From Phycisphaerae bacterium RAS2 (GTDB taxonomy: Bacteria; Planctomycetota; Phycisphaerae; UBA1845; UTPLA1), in the NCBI GenBank assembly GCA_007753915.1, contig CP036352.1:1116001-1180000 (forward strand): a DNA stretch of 64,000 bases, in the 5' to 3' direction. The notes under the pieces are model-generated. The model was not told where the DNA came from. It ran no database searches and saw only the letters and a program-made list of their open reading frames with translations. This document shows positions 43,797 to 53,603 of the stretch, one piece after another. The position numbers and the translations under genes were made by a program. Positions within the stretch are counted from its first letter, which is position 1. The number at the start of each line of letters is the position of its first letter.

Positions 43797-45143
43797 CTAT
43801 GGGGGCGGCGGATCAAAAACCGACGATCCGTCGAGGAGAACTTCGACGAATGCCGGTATGTCGGAAAGCGTGACAAGTCCATCGCGGTCTGCGTCAGCGC
43901 CGCAGCGCTCAACCTCAGGCGCGGTCTCAGGGTCTAATAACACATAAAGGAAGGTCTGTACATCGTTCCCATCGCGAAAGGTGTCGCCGTTCACATCACC
44001 GGTCAGGCAGTCGACGTTGGCGAACCGGAATGTGAAGGGCTCAGAATCCGCGTATCCCGTCGAGCCCGTGTCCACGAACTTGCACGTCGCCCGCCATACG
44101 GTGCGCGTCGGATCAAATGCGGGAGCCTCGGAATTGATGTGCCAGGTCAAGTGAATGTGCAGGTTCTCATTTCCGAGCAAGATACGTTCGCCGGGTTCGT
44201 CGATGATGACGAAACTCGGACTGATTGCCCGAAAGCCGGTATCGAACTGAACGGCTTCAATTCGAATCTGCGCTCCGGGTTCCAGCGGAAAGAGGTCGTT
44301 TTCCGGATCGGGCGTAATCAGCCGGTCGAATCCGGGGTCGTTGTCGGCCCAGCCTTCAAACAGTCCGGTCACGGGAGGCAGTGCAATCACGTTGATATCT
44401 GGCTGAAATCCCCCCCACGTAAGCTGTCCTGAAGCGGTCCGGGCCGGAACGACGTCACCGGCGTGCTGCGCCATTGTCTGAGACGTTGGTGCGATCACTA
44501 TGAAGGCGACCCACAGGCCGCCAATTTGTATGGTTCGATTCGACGTGCTTGGTCGTCGGCTGCGCACTGCAAAAAAAAGCGCTCCGAACGCGAGCAGGGC
44601 TAGACTGGTCGGCTCAGGCACGGGAACGAACGTGAGCGTCACCGGATCACTGGGCAGATAGCCGGTCGCCCCTGTATCAAGCAGTCTGAACGTGGCGCTC
44701 CACTGCGTCTGTATCGGGGGTGGAACAAACCCTGGGTCGTTCGAATCAATGTGCCAGAACGCATGTTCGTCGAAGGGGACCGGTCCGATGTTCCACGTCT
44801 CCGCGGGATCGTTGAAGACGGAGGCGAACCCGGGCGTCCACCCTTTAAGCGCGGCGTCGAAGGCGATCACTTCCAGCACGATGTTGGCGCCATTCGCCGG
44901 GACGAACAGGCCTTCGGCCGGGATGGGGTTCTCGATCGTGAAGAAACCGGGGTCGATATCCCCCCAGCCGAAAAGAGGACCATTGATCTCGGGCAATTCA
45001 ACGGGTCCCTCGAAATAGACTCCTCTGAGCTGGCCGGCGGCGGTGACACCGATGTTCACGTCTCCTTCCTTTACGCCGGCATAGACGGGCGATGCCGCAA
45101 TCAGCGCGGCCACCGTCAGAAACTTGCCAATTCGATTCTTCAT
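43797..45143 (-). CDS. Fused pair of paralogous exported proteins: PEP-CTERM protein joined to dockerin-like protein, 448 aa
   Basis: GAGGAGAATGAC precedes the ATG. The first half has a signal peptide, a domain starting GDVNIGVTAAGQLRG, and a complete PEP-CTERM signal VPEPTSLALLAFGALFFAVRSRR near residues 175-197. Without a stop it continues into GGLWVAFIVIAPTSQTMAQ, a second signal-peptide-like segment, then a paralogue of the first domain (GDVVPARTASGQLTW, with EGWADNDPGFD matching FGWGDIDPGFF) and a dockerin-like end. So two tandem genes appear to have lost the stop between them. An eight-base A run near 44572 lies beside the junction. Confidence 0.8.
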   Translation of the reverse strand: MKNRIGKFLTVAALIAASPVYAGVKEGDVNIGVTAAGQLRGVYFEGPVELPEINGPLFGWGDIDPGFFTIENPIPAEGLFVPANGANIVLEVIAFDAALKGWTPGFASVFNDPAETWNIGPVPFDEHAFWHIDSNDPGFVPPPIQTQWSATFRLLDTGATGYLPSDPVTLTFVPVPEPTSLALLAFGALFFAVRSRRPSTSNRTIQIGGLWVAFIVIAPTSQTMAQHAGDVVPARTASGQLTWGGFQPDINVIALPPVTGLFEGWADNDPGFDRLITPDPENDLFPLEPGAQIRIEAVQFDTGFRAISPSFVIIDEPGERILLGNENLHIHLTWHINSEAPAFDPTRTVWRATCKFVDTGSTGYADSEPFTFRFANVDCLTGDVNGDTFRDGNDVQTFLYVLLDPETAPEVERCGADADRDGLVTLSDIPAFVEVLLDGSSVFDPPPP

Positions 45144-45225
45144 GTCATTCTCCTCTTTGCAAAGTGTTCAGGTATCTCGCAAGCGTCCGCTGAGTCGAAC
45201 CTTGCGGTCCACACGTTGGTAACGC

Positions 45226-45954
45226 CTACCAACCGATGCGTGGATCGTACTTGTTATGAATCCATGCGATGTCCGGGAAATTGCTGGCCTCGACGTCGAT
45301 GCCGTACGTTTGCTCAAACGTGAGCGTCTCCGCATGACCGTCAACCATCCCATAGTTGGCCTTCTTGCGGTGACGTTCGATGGCGACTTCCTGCGACGCG
45401 AACGACCTTGGATTGGCGAACCAGTTTTCTGGATGCACGTGATCGCTCACCGCCCAAGAGCCCGACTCGACCAAATCGACCCACAGAATCGTGGTTGAAG
45501 GTCGCAGGATTCTCGTCATCACCGTGTACTCTTCGCGATTCTCGATGACGCCAACCGTGTAGTAATTCGTCGCGTAGCTCACACGGCGGTAGGTCGTCGT
45601 GCCTTCCAGGGGTCGGTCCCAATACGGACTTTGATCCGATGGACAGCGTGTGACCGCCGAACCGCCGGTCTCTTGCTGCATCGAGTTCACCCAGGCATTG
45701 GACTCGTAGCCATCTTGCCCTCCATGCGGAAGCCCAACGTTTGGCAAATGCCCATCGTTGTTGTCGGAGTATTCGTGCAACGCCTGGCCCAAGCTGTGCA
45801 GATTTGCCAGGCACTTCAGGGATTGGGATTGCCTGCGACTATTGGACAACGCCGGAAGCAGGATGCCGATCAACAGGGCGATGATGGCTATAACAACGAG
45901 CAGTTCAATCAGCGTGAAGCCCGCGCAGCGGCGGGCACAGCCGATGGCTGTCAT
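45226..45954 (-). CDS. Prepilin-type protein (type II secretion pseudopilin-like), 242 aa
   Basis: CARRCAGFTLIELLVVIAIIALLIGILLPAL is the type IV prepilin N-terminal motif, with cleavage expected between Gly and Phe and the conserved Glu at position 5. The rest resembles the short relatives of DUF1559 proteins: CLANLHSLGQALHEYSDNNDGHLP and the C-terminal YGMVDGHAETL close to the HX9DG motif. GAAAGGG precedes the ATG. Such genes are multiplied in planctomycetes. It lies 82 bp upstream of the fused PEP-CTERM gene on the same strand and may share its transcript. Confidence 0.9.
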   Translation of the reverse strand: MTAIGCARRCAGFTLIELLVVIAIIALLIGILLPALSNSRRQSQSLKCLANLHSLGQALHEYSDNNDGHLPNVGLPHGGQDGYESNAWVNSMQQETGGSAVTRCPSDQSPYWDRPLEGTTTYRRVSYATNYYTVGVIENREEYTVMTRILRPSTTILWVDLVESGSWAVSDHVHPENWFANPRSFASQEVAIERHRKKANYGMVDGHAETLTFEQTYGIDVEASNFPDIAWIHNKYDPRIGW

Positions 45955-46066
45955 GGGATGGCCCTTTCAATTAAGAAAGAAGGCGAAACGGATTAGTCGC
46001 GGCCGACGATTTCGGCATCGCCGGCGCGCACGTTTATCGAGTGATGTATGGGTGACGGATGCCGGT

Positions 46067-46444
46067 CTAGACGATGGGGGGGCCGCGCAGGCAGATCGAG
46101 CCGATGTGGACTTGATGAGACTTGTCGCGCTCGAAATCGATTGGGCGCTCGGTGCGAATGGGAAGGGCGATCAAAAGGCAGATTTCGACCAGCGGTTCAG
46201 GACGAGATCCCTTCGAAAGCACCGCGGCGCAGACCGCGCAGTGATCGGCATGTGGATCAGAGTGCGATTGGCCGGGAGCGTGTCCGCAATCGCCGTTCTG
46301 GTGAGCGGCGAGATCGTGCTCGTTGTGGGCGTTCAGGGCATGGCTGTGTGAAACGGACAGCACGCTTTGACAAAGGAGCGTCGCTACCATCGTGGAAGCA
46401 ACAACGCGGCGTGCGTGTAATCGGCATGTAATCCGGTTCAACAT
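46067..46444 (-). CDS. DUF2946-like His-rich exported protein, 125 aa
   Basis: The ATG at 46444 begins a hydrophobic signal (VVASTMVATLLCQSVLSVSHSHA). The middle is rich in His, and HADHCAVCAAVL resembles the C-x2-C motif of DUF2946 proteins found beside copper genes. It is the last gene of the minus-strand metal-efflux locus. Metal binding is likely; function unknown. Confidence 0.65.
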   Translation of the reverse strand: MLNRITCRLHARRVVASTMVATLLCQSVLSVSHSHALNAHNEHDLAAHQNGDCGHAPGQSHSDPHADHCAVCAAVLSKGSRPEPLVEICLLIALPIRTERPIDFERDKSHQVHIGSICLRGPPIV

Positions 46445-46585
46445 AATCGCCAATTCGCCGGGCGCTTCGCTTCTGAATCTCATGGGCGATGCTCCCGGAA
46501 CGGAAACCCACAGCGTGCATTGTAGCGAGTCGACTGGCGGTGGCCAAGCGGGCCAGTCTGCGGTCCGAAAGTCCGAAAGTCCGCA

Positions 46586-46774
46586 TCAGAACAGGAACGC
46601 GGCCAGCAACTGCCGGGCGAAGTCGATCGCAAACGTCACGACCTGGTCAACGCCGCTCTGAATAAGGATGGTCGCCGAATCATCGGGTGCCACATGCGTG
46701 CAGCCGGTGAGAAGAACGAGAAGGGCGAAGCTCACAATGCTCGTAGCGATGGGGAAACGTGTCCGCTTGTGCAT
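46586..46774 (-). CDS. Small lipoprotein, 62 aa
   Basis: GGAGAATGAACC leads to the ATG, overlapping the end of the outer-membrane-factor gene region. The lipobox is LVLLTGC and the mature part only about 38 residues with an amphipathic helix. It probably is translated with the channel gene and may assist it; no family is known. Confidence 0.7.
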   Translation of the reverse strand: MHKRTRFPIATSIVSFALLVLLTGCTHVAPDDSATILIQSGVDQVVTFAIDFARQLLAAFLF

Positions 46775-46777
46775 GGT

Positions 46778-48349
46778 TCATTCTCCGGGTTGACCGGGTT
46801 GTGTCGTCGGAGTTGGTTGTCGGCCAGCGCCGGCGGGCTGGGTCGTCGCCGCGGGCTGCGTAGGCAGCGGCTGAAGCAATGACTCCGGAATGCGCCCTGA
46901 GAGTTCACGTTCCAATGCGGCTGTCGCCGTTTCGAGGTCGCGCAAGGCGGCTGCGTGGCTGAGTTGAGTGCGGATCAACGTCTCCTGGGCAAGCAACACG
47001 GTTACGATGGATTCACGACCAGCTAGAAAAGTCTGTCGGGCCACAGTTAGGTTTGCGTGCCACTGCGGTAGAAGCGAGTGCTCCAAGAGACGGACGCGCT
47101 CCTCGGCGAGACGGCGACGAATCAACGCCGCGCGGACGCCCTCGATCACACGTTGTTCGACCTCCTCCCAACGCTTCTGAAGCTCCCGAGTCCTGGCCTG
47201 GGCTTTCGCAACCTGCGCCTGGTTCTGGTCAAAGATGGGCAGTGGCACCTCGATCGTGGGACCGAGCACCAGGTCGATCATTTGTCTACGTTCTTGGTTG
47301 CGCTGGCCTCGCGATTCGATTTCTGGCGCCGTTAACGCTCCGTTGGCGATCGAGGAACGGGCGGTATCGGCGAGGATTTTCCGTCCGGGCAGCGCACGTC
47401 GCTCCGGTCGTTCGCCTCCGAGACCAACGCCAAAGGTCGGGATAAGGCGGAGTTTTTGTTGCTGAAAATCGGCCAGCGAAGCTTCCAGTTCCCACTGAGC
47501 CGCTTGAGCGTCCAGGCGCTGTCGCAACGCGGCATCAACCAATTCCGCTTCAGGGGCTGTGATAACGTTTAGGACAACATCGAGCGGTTTGGGCTTCCAA
47601 TCGGCTGCGGCGTTGGCCACGCCCATCTGCCGCATCAGCGTTTGTCGGGTAATCTGCTCATCCGCCCGTAGCGTTACCTGATCAAGCTGAGCCTCCAGAA
47701 GGCGGCCTCGGATGAAGTACACGTCGAGCTGACCGGACTCGCCGGCGCGCAAACGAGCTTCGAGGATTCGAGAGATGTCCTCCAGCAGCTTGATGTTTTG
47801 ACCCTGTAGATCGACGGCCCGTACTTGATACTGAAGCGAGTAATAGTTCGACCGAAGGTCGTTCACCAGGACGACCGCGGTATCTGCGAAGGACAGAATC
47901 CGCTGCCGCAGCATTCCTTGGGCGGCCTTCTTTCGAGACGGAATCAGCCACAAGCTGGCGAGGTCTTGAGAAAGGCCAAACTCAATCCGGGAGCGTCCGC
48001 CCCCTTCAGGGAATGCCAGCAGCATGGAGAGCATTGGATTTGGCAAAAGGCCCGCTTGGACCAAATCCGCTTTCGCCTGTGCGATAGTCTGTAAATCCGC
48101 GCGAAGCGCACGGTTATTCGACAACGCCAGATGCAGGACACTATCGAGAGACATGATGTTGTCTGGGCCCGGTTCGAGGGGGTGTATCTCCGCGTCAACC
48201 GTCCAGTCGGTTGCAACACCGGTTGCATTCCCGAACTCACCGCTTGCCTTTTGCCACTCTGTTGTGTGCTCCACGCGGGCGCACGAAGTCAACAGGATGG
48301 CCACGCAGGCCAGCCAGACGGCCCTTCCACTCACACCGCGCCGTGTCAT
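46778..48349 (-). CDS. CusC/TolC-type outer membrane efflux lipoprotein, 523 aa
   Basis: The lipoprotein signal ends ILLTSC. Two outer-membrane-efflux repeats of long helices are visible: SLDSVLHLALSNNRALRADLQTIAQAKADLVQAGLLPNPML and, in the second half, GPTIEVPLPIFDQNQAQVAKAQAR with REL-QKRWEEVEQ and LRDLETATAALERELSG. This is the channel part of a tripartite RND export system. It lies downstream of the pump and adaptor genes of the same strand. The C-terminus is Thr/Pro/Gln-rich. Confidence 0.93.
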   Translation of the reverse strand: MTRRGVSGRAVWLACVAILLTSCARVEHTTEWQKASGEFGNATGVATDWTVDAEIHPLEPGPDNIMSLDSVLHLALSNNRALRADLQTIAQAKADLVQAGLLPNPMLSMLLAFPEGGGRSRIEFGLSQDLASLWLIPSRKKAAQGMLRQRILSFADTAVVLVNDLRSNYYSLQYQVRAVDLQGQNIKLLEDISRILEARLRAGESGQLDVYFIRGRLLEAQLDQVTLRADEQITRQTLMRQMGVANAAADWKPKPLDVVLNVITAPEAELVDAALRQRLDAQAAQWELEASLADFQQQKLRLIPTFGVGLGGERPERRALPGRKILADTARSSIANGALTAPEIESRGQRNQERRQMIDLVLGPTIEVPLPIFDQNQAQVAKAQARTRELQKRWEEVEQRVIEGVRAALIRRRLAEERVRLLEHSLLPQWHANLTVARQTFLAGRESIVTVLLAQETLIRTQLSHAAALRDLETATAALERELSGRIPESLLQPLPTQPAATTQPAGAGRQPTPTTQPGQPGE

Positions 48350-48411
48350 TTCTCAACATCTCCAAGCTTCCCGCCGCCCCGGGAATCCAAAGCTATAATC
48401 CCACCGCGCCT

Positions 48412-49200
48412 TCACTGTTTATCGGCAGGCGTGTGCTCTTCGCCGCCGTGCCGGTGGCCCGCTTCGGTCTTGGCGGAATCCGGCGTTGCGTCGATAGCCG
48501 CGGGCCTTTTCTCCGCTCGGCTCGACCAGTGCAGGTGCGCGATCCTGGGCGTCCCGCCGTCGTCCACCACGACGTAGGTTACGGCCGCGAGGTATTTCTT
48601 CGTGAGTTCCTGATGTTGGGGGTCGGGGAAGCTGAACGTGCCGATCTGCCGCACGATGGAAGTCGTGCCGAAGGTCTGTGCATCTTCCTTTGTGACCGTC
48701 ATCACGAAGCCGGGCATCTCTTTGAGTTCGGGCATCAGGTGATGGTCGCGGTAGGTTTCCCACGTCCCCTCATCGCTCGCATTCTCGCTAACCGTCGCGC
48801 GCCGCTTGTCCAGGAACAAACCGTTGAGCGCGTCGGCGTCGGCCTTTGCGCAGGCTGCCAAGTAAGCGCGGGCGACTTTCACGGCCGGATTTCTTGGCAG
48901 CGCGTTGGCGTCATTGGCGGCAATCGTTCCCGATCGCGGTACGTCGGACTTTGCCGCATTTGGAACATACTTGATCAGGAAGGCCATTTTGTCCGCCTCG
49001 GGTTTGGCGGCCCACTTCTTCTCGCACCCAGGGCAGCAAAAACCGATCAAATGCCCCTTATATGTCGTGGTCGGCGGGTCCTCGTCGAGCTTCTCGTCGA
49101 CCATGATCGGGCATTTGTCGTTAACAGGACCGCCGGGGGAGTCGAAGCCTATCAATGCGTTGGCGGAGAGGATAACGGTGGATAGTAAGATACTTGGCAT
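48412..49200 (-). CDS. Exported YHS-like metal-domain protein fused to SnoaL/NTF2-like domain, 262 aa
   Basis: The ATG at 49200 is favoured because GGAG is seven bases away; an ATG two codons earlier is too close. A signal peptide leads to DKCPIMVDEKL and YKGHLIGFCCPGCEKKW, a YHS/TRASH-like site. After a linker, VKVARAYLAACAKADADALNGLFL and the later TYVVVDDGGTPRIAHLHW fit an NTF2-like fold. The C-terminus is His-rich. It may bind copper in the periplasm next to the pump. The NTF2-like call is by pattern only. Confidence 0.7.
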   Translation of the reverse strand: MPSILLSTVILSANALIGFDSPGGPVNDKCPIMVDEKLDEDPPTTTYKGHLIGFCCPGCEKKWAAKPEADKMAFLIKYVPNAAKSDVPRSGTIAANDANALPRNPAVKVARAYLAACAKADADALNGLFLDKRRATVSENASDEGTWETYRDHHLMPELKEMPGFVMTVTKEDAQTFGTTSIVRQIGTFSFPDPQHQELTKKYLAAVTYVVVDDGGTPRIAHLHWSSRAEKRPAAIDATPDSAKTEAGHRHGGEEHTPADKQ

Positions 49201-49269
49201 GAGCATTCTCCATTACGGTTTGTGAGTTTGAGGTAGTAACAGCACGACCCCTGGTTGAATTGTGATCGA

Positions 49270-50223
49270 TCAATTGCCGCCGTGCCCCTTGCCTTCCTGC
49301 TGGCCTTTCGTTTCGTCGTCGTGTCCTGCGGGCGGCTTGCTTGGTCCGTCGAAGTCGAAATCAAAAACCTGCGGTTCCTTACCATCCTTGAAGTCGATGA
49401 AGACCTTCACGGATACCGGGAACTTGACCGGACGGTGGGGCTTGGCGGTCAGAAACGTCTTCCCTGGTTCAATAGACAGCTTGATTTCCTGCTGAGTCTC
49501 GGGCTCCTTGGTGCGCAAAGTACCATTTCCCGAAAATCTGTCCGCCGAGATTGGCTTGGTGTACTCGTCATAGAAATAAATCCGCATCTCGTATGTGGCG
49601 GAAATCGTGCCTTCAAGGTGATGCGTCTGATCGGGCGCCATGAAAAAAACGCCGCCGTGCTTGGGACTGTGGTCCATATGAGAGAGGACATCCTGGAGCT
49701 TCATACCACATGTCGGACACTTCCCGGCCGCTGGGTACGTCTTTTCGCCTTCGCAGCGCATGGGGCAGACATAGTCCTTGGGCGCGTACTTTTCCAGGAC
49801 GGCGGCGAGCTTGATCATTTCACCATGAACTTTTCGCGTTCCAACAGCGTCTCCGGAATCGCCGGCCAAATCGATGGCATCAAACTTTGCGGCCAGCGCT
49901 CGACCTGCCTTGTTGACTTCCTTGACCGCCGTTTTGGGAACGCCGGAGTCGGCCTTGAGCGCTAGTTGGCCTACGACGTTGCCGACTTTCTGGATTACAT
50001 CCGCCTGGGCGTGAACATCGGCAAGCTTCTTTGTGACGATCAGCGCATCGATCTCATGAAGGCGCATGCGGATCTCGGCGACGGCTCCCTTGTACGTTGT
50101 CGGCATCTTGAATTCGACGGGCTTGCCGTGCTGGTGACCGCCATGTTGATGTTGAGCCCGCACTGACGTTGCAGTCGGCCCCAGAAGCAGGGTCATTACA
50201 ACAATTACTTGTCGACCGGACAT
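49270..50223 (-). CDS. Periplasmic heavy-metal-binding-domain protein, 317 aa
   Basis: AAAGGAG eight bases before the ATG at 50223 fixes the start. The signal peptide ends SVRA and is followed by HQHGGHQHG. A helical stretch leads to YVCPMRCEGEKTYPAAGKCPTCGMKL, the heavy-metal-binding domain also present in CusB proteins. The last 120 residues form a beta domain (FFMAPDQTHHLEGT, IRIYFYDEY-like) and a His/Gly-rich tail. It follows the pump gene by 21 bp. It is a probable periplasmic copper chaperone. Confidence 0.8.
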   Translation of the reverse strand: MSGRQVIVVMTLLLGPTATSVRAQHQHGGHQHGKPVEFKMPTTYKGAVAEIRMRLHEIDALIVTKKLADVHAQADVIQKVGNVVGQLALKADSGVPKTAVKEVNKAGRALAAKFDAIDLAGDSGDAVGTRKVHGEMIKLAAVLEKYAPKDYVCPMRCEGEKTYPAAGKCPTCGMKLQDVLSHMDHSPKHGGVFFMAPDQTHHLEGTISATYEMRIYFYDEYTKPISADRFSGNGTLRTKEPETQQEIKLSIEPGKTFLTAKPHRPVKFPVSVKVFIDFKDGKEPQVFDFDFDGPSKPPAGHDDETKGQQEGKGHGGN

Positions 50224-50243
50224 GTTCAATACTCCTTTCGGAA

Positions 50244-53200
50244 TTAGCGAGACAGCGGCGGTCCAGGGGGCTGACCCGCTCCGGCGAATGCGCCGGAAGG
50301 TGGAACGACTACGTCCCTTCCGAAGTCACGTACCGTGGTTCCGACGGGACGGTGGTCGGAATCGGGCGACGTTTCAGGCTGTGCGTGTGTGGCCCGCCAC
50401 AGAGCCACGACATGTTCGGACGCACGCCGGCCAAAGTGCAGGAAGACCGTCGGCGTGATGAAAAAGTCCAAGAGTGTGGTTGTGAACATGCCGCCCACGA
50501 CAACGAGGCCAACCGGGTAGAGGATCTCTTTGCCTGGCTGTCCGGCGGATAGGATGAGCGGGACAAGGCCAAGCCACGTCGTAAGCGCCGTCATGAGCAC
50601 CGGCGCCACGCGCTCCTGGCTGCCTCGAATCACCATCTCGCGGCCGAACTCCATTCCCTCCTCGGTCATGAGATGGATGTAATGGCTGATCATCATGATG
50701 CCGTTCCGCGCGGCGATACCGCACAGACTCACAAAGCCGACCAGACTCGCAACGCTGAACGTCTGCCCCGCCAACCACAAGGCGATGGCACTGCCGATAA
50801 AGGCAAACGGGATGTTGAGCATCACCTGAATGACCATTTCGGTAGACCGGAAGTGCGAGTAGAGCAGCGCGAACATGGCCACGAGCGACATCGCGCCGAG
50901 GATCAGGATTCGCCGCGTCGCGGACTGCTGGGCCTCAAATTGTCCACCGATACTCAATGCGTACCCGGGCGGCATCTTCTCAGGCGGTAGGTCCATCGCG
51001 AGAGATTGCTTGATCTCTTCCACCGTGCTTCCAAGATCGCGCCCCTGAACGTTGGCGGACACGACCATACGCCTCTGCACGTTCTCGCGGTTGATCAGGT
51101 TCGGTCCCGGCGTCTCTGTGATCGACGCAACATCCGACAACAGCACCACCGCCCTGGCCGGCGAGAGCAGCCGAACGTCGTTCAGCTTTCGAACGTCATT
51201 GCGAACGGATTCGTCCAGCAGGAGGATCAGATCGAAGGACTTAAGCCCGTCCAAGACCTGCGACACAACTTTGCCCTTGAGCGCCGTCTCCAGTGCCCGC
51301 ACGAGGTCGCCCGGCTGAAAGCCGACCCTAGCCGATTCTTCGCGCTTCACGCGAATTCGCACCTGCGGGACGAGCACCTGTTTTTCAAGTTGCAGGTCGA
51401 CCACGCCGGGAATGCCGTTCATGGCCGCCTGCGCCTGCTCCGCCAGGTTTCTGAGCGTATTGAGATCTTGACCCGTAACCTTGACGACGATCTGGGCACG
51501 CACGCCGGAGAGCAGGTGATCGATTCGATGGCTGATCGGTTGGCCGACTCCGACGGAGACGCCGGACAGCGTCTCCAGCTTGCTGCGAACGTCTGCAAGG
51601 ACCACAGGCTTGTCGCGGATTTGAGAGGGCGGCGTTCGCCCTCCCATTGCCTGATGTTCGGATACTGCCGCGACGTCATCGGGCGTCCAGAAATCGACAT
51701 CGATCTCACTGTAATGCACGCCCTCGGCGTGCTCATCATTCTCCGCCCGACCTGTTCGACGCCCGGTGGATTTCACCTCGGGGACTGACAGGATCATCTC
51801 CTCGGCACGCCTCCCCAATCGATCCGATTCGGCCAACGAGATGCCCGGTTCGGCGATCACGTTGATCGTCGCGGTGCCTTCGTTGAATGCGGGTAGGAAT
51901 TCGCGGCCCAGGCGGAAGACAAAGAACCCACCCAGAACCACGAGGACAGCCGCGGCGCCCACCATCGTCCACGGACGAGGCAGCGTCAGCGCGTACACCT
52001 TTTGTGCCGCCCACTTGCACGCCCTGAGGATCGGGCCGTCGCGTTCATCGGCCATGCGTTTCATGTTGGGAAGTAGGTACAAACACATGGCCGGCGTGAC
52101 GGTCAGTGCAACGAGCAACGAGGCCAGAATGCTCACGACGTACGCCGTCGCCAATGGCTGGAAAATGCGGCCCTCGATTCCTGCAAGTGCGAACAAAGGA
52201 AGGAAAACGAGAAGAACGATGAAGGTCCCAAACACAATGGAGCTACGGACCTCCATTGACGCGCCAAACACGACTTCCAGGGCGGGCCGAGGCTTCGCCG
52301 CGTGTCGGTTCTCGCGAAGCCGCCGGAAGACATTCTCCACATCGACGATGGAATCATCCACCAATTCGCCAATGGCAACCGCGATGCCGCCGAGCGTCAT
52401 TGTGTTGATCGTTTGTCCCGACAGTTTGAAAACAAGAACCGTGATGAGAAGAGAGAGCGGCATCGCGGTCAAACTGATGATCGTTGTGCGGAAGTTTAGG
52501 AGGAACAGGGCCAGGATGATCGCGACGAGGATCGCGCCTTCCTGTAGCGCTTCCGTAACATTGTCAATCGACGACTGAATGAAATGGGACTGCCGAAAGA
52601 GATCGGAATTGACCACGAGGTCGTCCGGAAGGCTCGGGCGCATTTGCGCCAATGCCTGATCGATGCGAGACGTCAAGTCGCGTGTGTCGACGCCCGGCTG
52701 CTTTTGAATGGCCATGATCACGGCCGCACCGGCATTCATGGATCCGTCGCCGCGCTTAATCGGTGCAGGGCCTTCTTTCACCGCCGCAACATCACGCACG
52801 AGGATAGGCCGTACCGCGCCCTCGCTTATGCGGGTCGCGACGAGGGAATTCTCGATATCGGCGACCGAGGACACGCGGCCGAGGTTGCGAATAACGAACT
52901 CCTGGCTCCCGGCGACAATGAATCCTCCACCCGAGTTTTCGTTCGCCTTTTCCAGTGCCTCTTCCAAATCCGCGAAGGCGAGATCGAATCGGCGCAGCTT
53001 CTCCGGATCAGCGAGCACTTGAAACTGCTTCACTTGCCCGCCCATTACAGTGATCTGCCCCACGCCGGCCACAGCAAGGAGGCTGGGACGGATCGTCCAG
53101 TCGGCTAGCGTCCGCACGTCCATGGGAGAGAGCGAATCACTTCGCAGGCCCAGCAGCATGATCTCACCCATGATGGACGTGACCGGACCCATGAGCGGAA

Positions 53201-53576
53201 TAACGCCGGGAGGCAGCTTCTCCGTGACTTGGTTAATGCGTTCCTGAACGACTTGTCGGTCATAACGGATGTCCGTATCCCAGCCAAACTCCACGAACAC
53301 CAACGCAAGTCCCAATCCGGAGCTGCTTCGCACCCGTTCCACGCCGGGAGCGCCATTGAGCGCCGTCTCAAGCTGAAACGTGACCTGCGTTTCAACCTCT
53401 TCGGGCGCGAGCCCCACGGCTTCGGCGAAGATCGTGACAGTTGGACGGTTCAGGTCCGGGAGGACATCGGTGGGAAGCTGCGCAGCGGTGAAGAGGCCGT
53501 ACGCCGCCACGAGACCGGCTCCGGCCAAGAGGATCAGGCGGTTGTGGAGCGAGAATCGAATGATGGCGTTTAGCAC
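50244..53576 (-). CDS. CusA/CzcA-type RND efflux pump, 1110 aa
   Basis: GTG at 53576 is the start, with GGAG eleven bases upstream. MLNAIIRFSLHNRLILLAGAGLVAAYGLF, LPTDVLPDLNRPTVTIF, IAVAIGELVDDSIVDVENVFRRL (proton-relay Asp pair) and the twelve-helix layout are typical of the heavy-metal RND group. Unlike the pump at 29223 it has the normal length and no large insertion. The C-terminus has a Pro/Gly-rich tail after the last helix. It is flanked by its adaptor, HMA-MauE and metal-domain genes. Copper or silver is the likely substrate, by context. Confidence 0.93.
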   Translation of the reverse strand: MLNAIIRFSLHNRLILLAGAGLVAAYGLFTAAQLPTDVLPDLNRPTVTIFAEAVGLAPEEVETQVTFQLETALNGAPGVERVRSSSGLGLALVFVEFGWDTDIRYDRQVVQERINQVTEKLPPGVIPLMGPVTSIMGEIMLLGLRSDSLSPMDVRTLADWTIRPSLLAVAGVGQITVMGGQVKQFQVLADPEKLRRFDLAFADLEEALEKANENSGGGFIVAGSQEFVIRNLGRVSSVADIENSLVATRISEGAVRPILVRDVAAVKEGPAPIKRGDGSMNAGAAVIMAIQKQPGVDTRDLTSRIDQALAQMRPSLPDDLVVNSDLFRQSHFIQSSIDNVTEALQEGAILVAIILALFLLNFRTTIISLTAMPLSLLITVLVFKLSGQTINTMTLGGIAVAIGELVDDSIVDVENVFRRLRENRHAAKPRPALEVVFGASMEVRSSIVFGTFIVLLVFLPLFALAGIEGRIFQPLATAYVVSILASLLVALTVTPAMCLYLLPNMKRMADERDGPILRACKWAAQKVYALTLPRPWTMVGAAAVLVVLGGFFVFRLGREFLPAFNEGTATINVIAEPGISLAESDRLGRRAEEMILSVPEVKSTGRRTGRAENDEHAEGVHYSEIDVDFWTPDDVAAVSEHQAMGGRTPPSQIRDKPVVLADVRSKLETLSGVSVGVGQPISHRIDHLLSGVRAQIVVKVTGQDLNTLRNLAEQAQAAMNGIPGVVDLQLEKQVLVPQVRIRVKREESARVGFQPGDLVRALETALKGKVVSQVLDGLKSFDLILLLDESVRNDVRKLNDVRLLSPARAVVLLSDVASITETPGPNLINRENVQRRMVVSANVQGRDLGSTVEEIKQSLAMDLPPEKMPPGYALSIGGQFEAQQSATRRILILGAMSLVAMFALLYSHFRSTEMVIQVMLNIPFAFIGSAIALWLAGQTFSVASLVGFVSLCGIAARNGIMMISHYIHLMTEEGMEFGREMVIRGSQERVAPVLMTALTTWLGLVPLILSAGQPGKEILYPVGLVVVGGMFTTTLLDFFITPTVFLHFGRRASEHVVALWRATHAQPETSPDSDHRPVGTTVRDFGRDVVVPPSGAFAGAGQPPGPPLSR

Positions 53577-53603
53577 TTATGCCATACTCCGTCGTCAGAC
53601 CGA

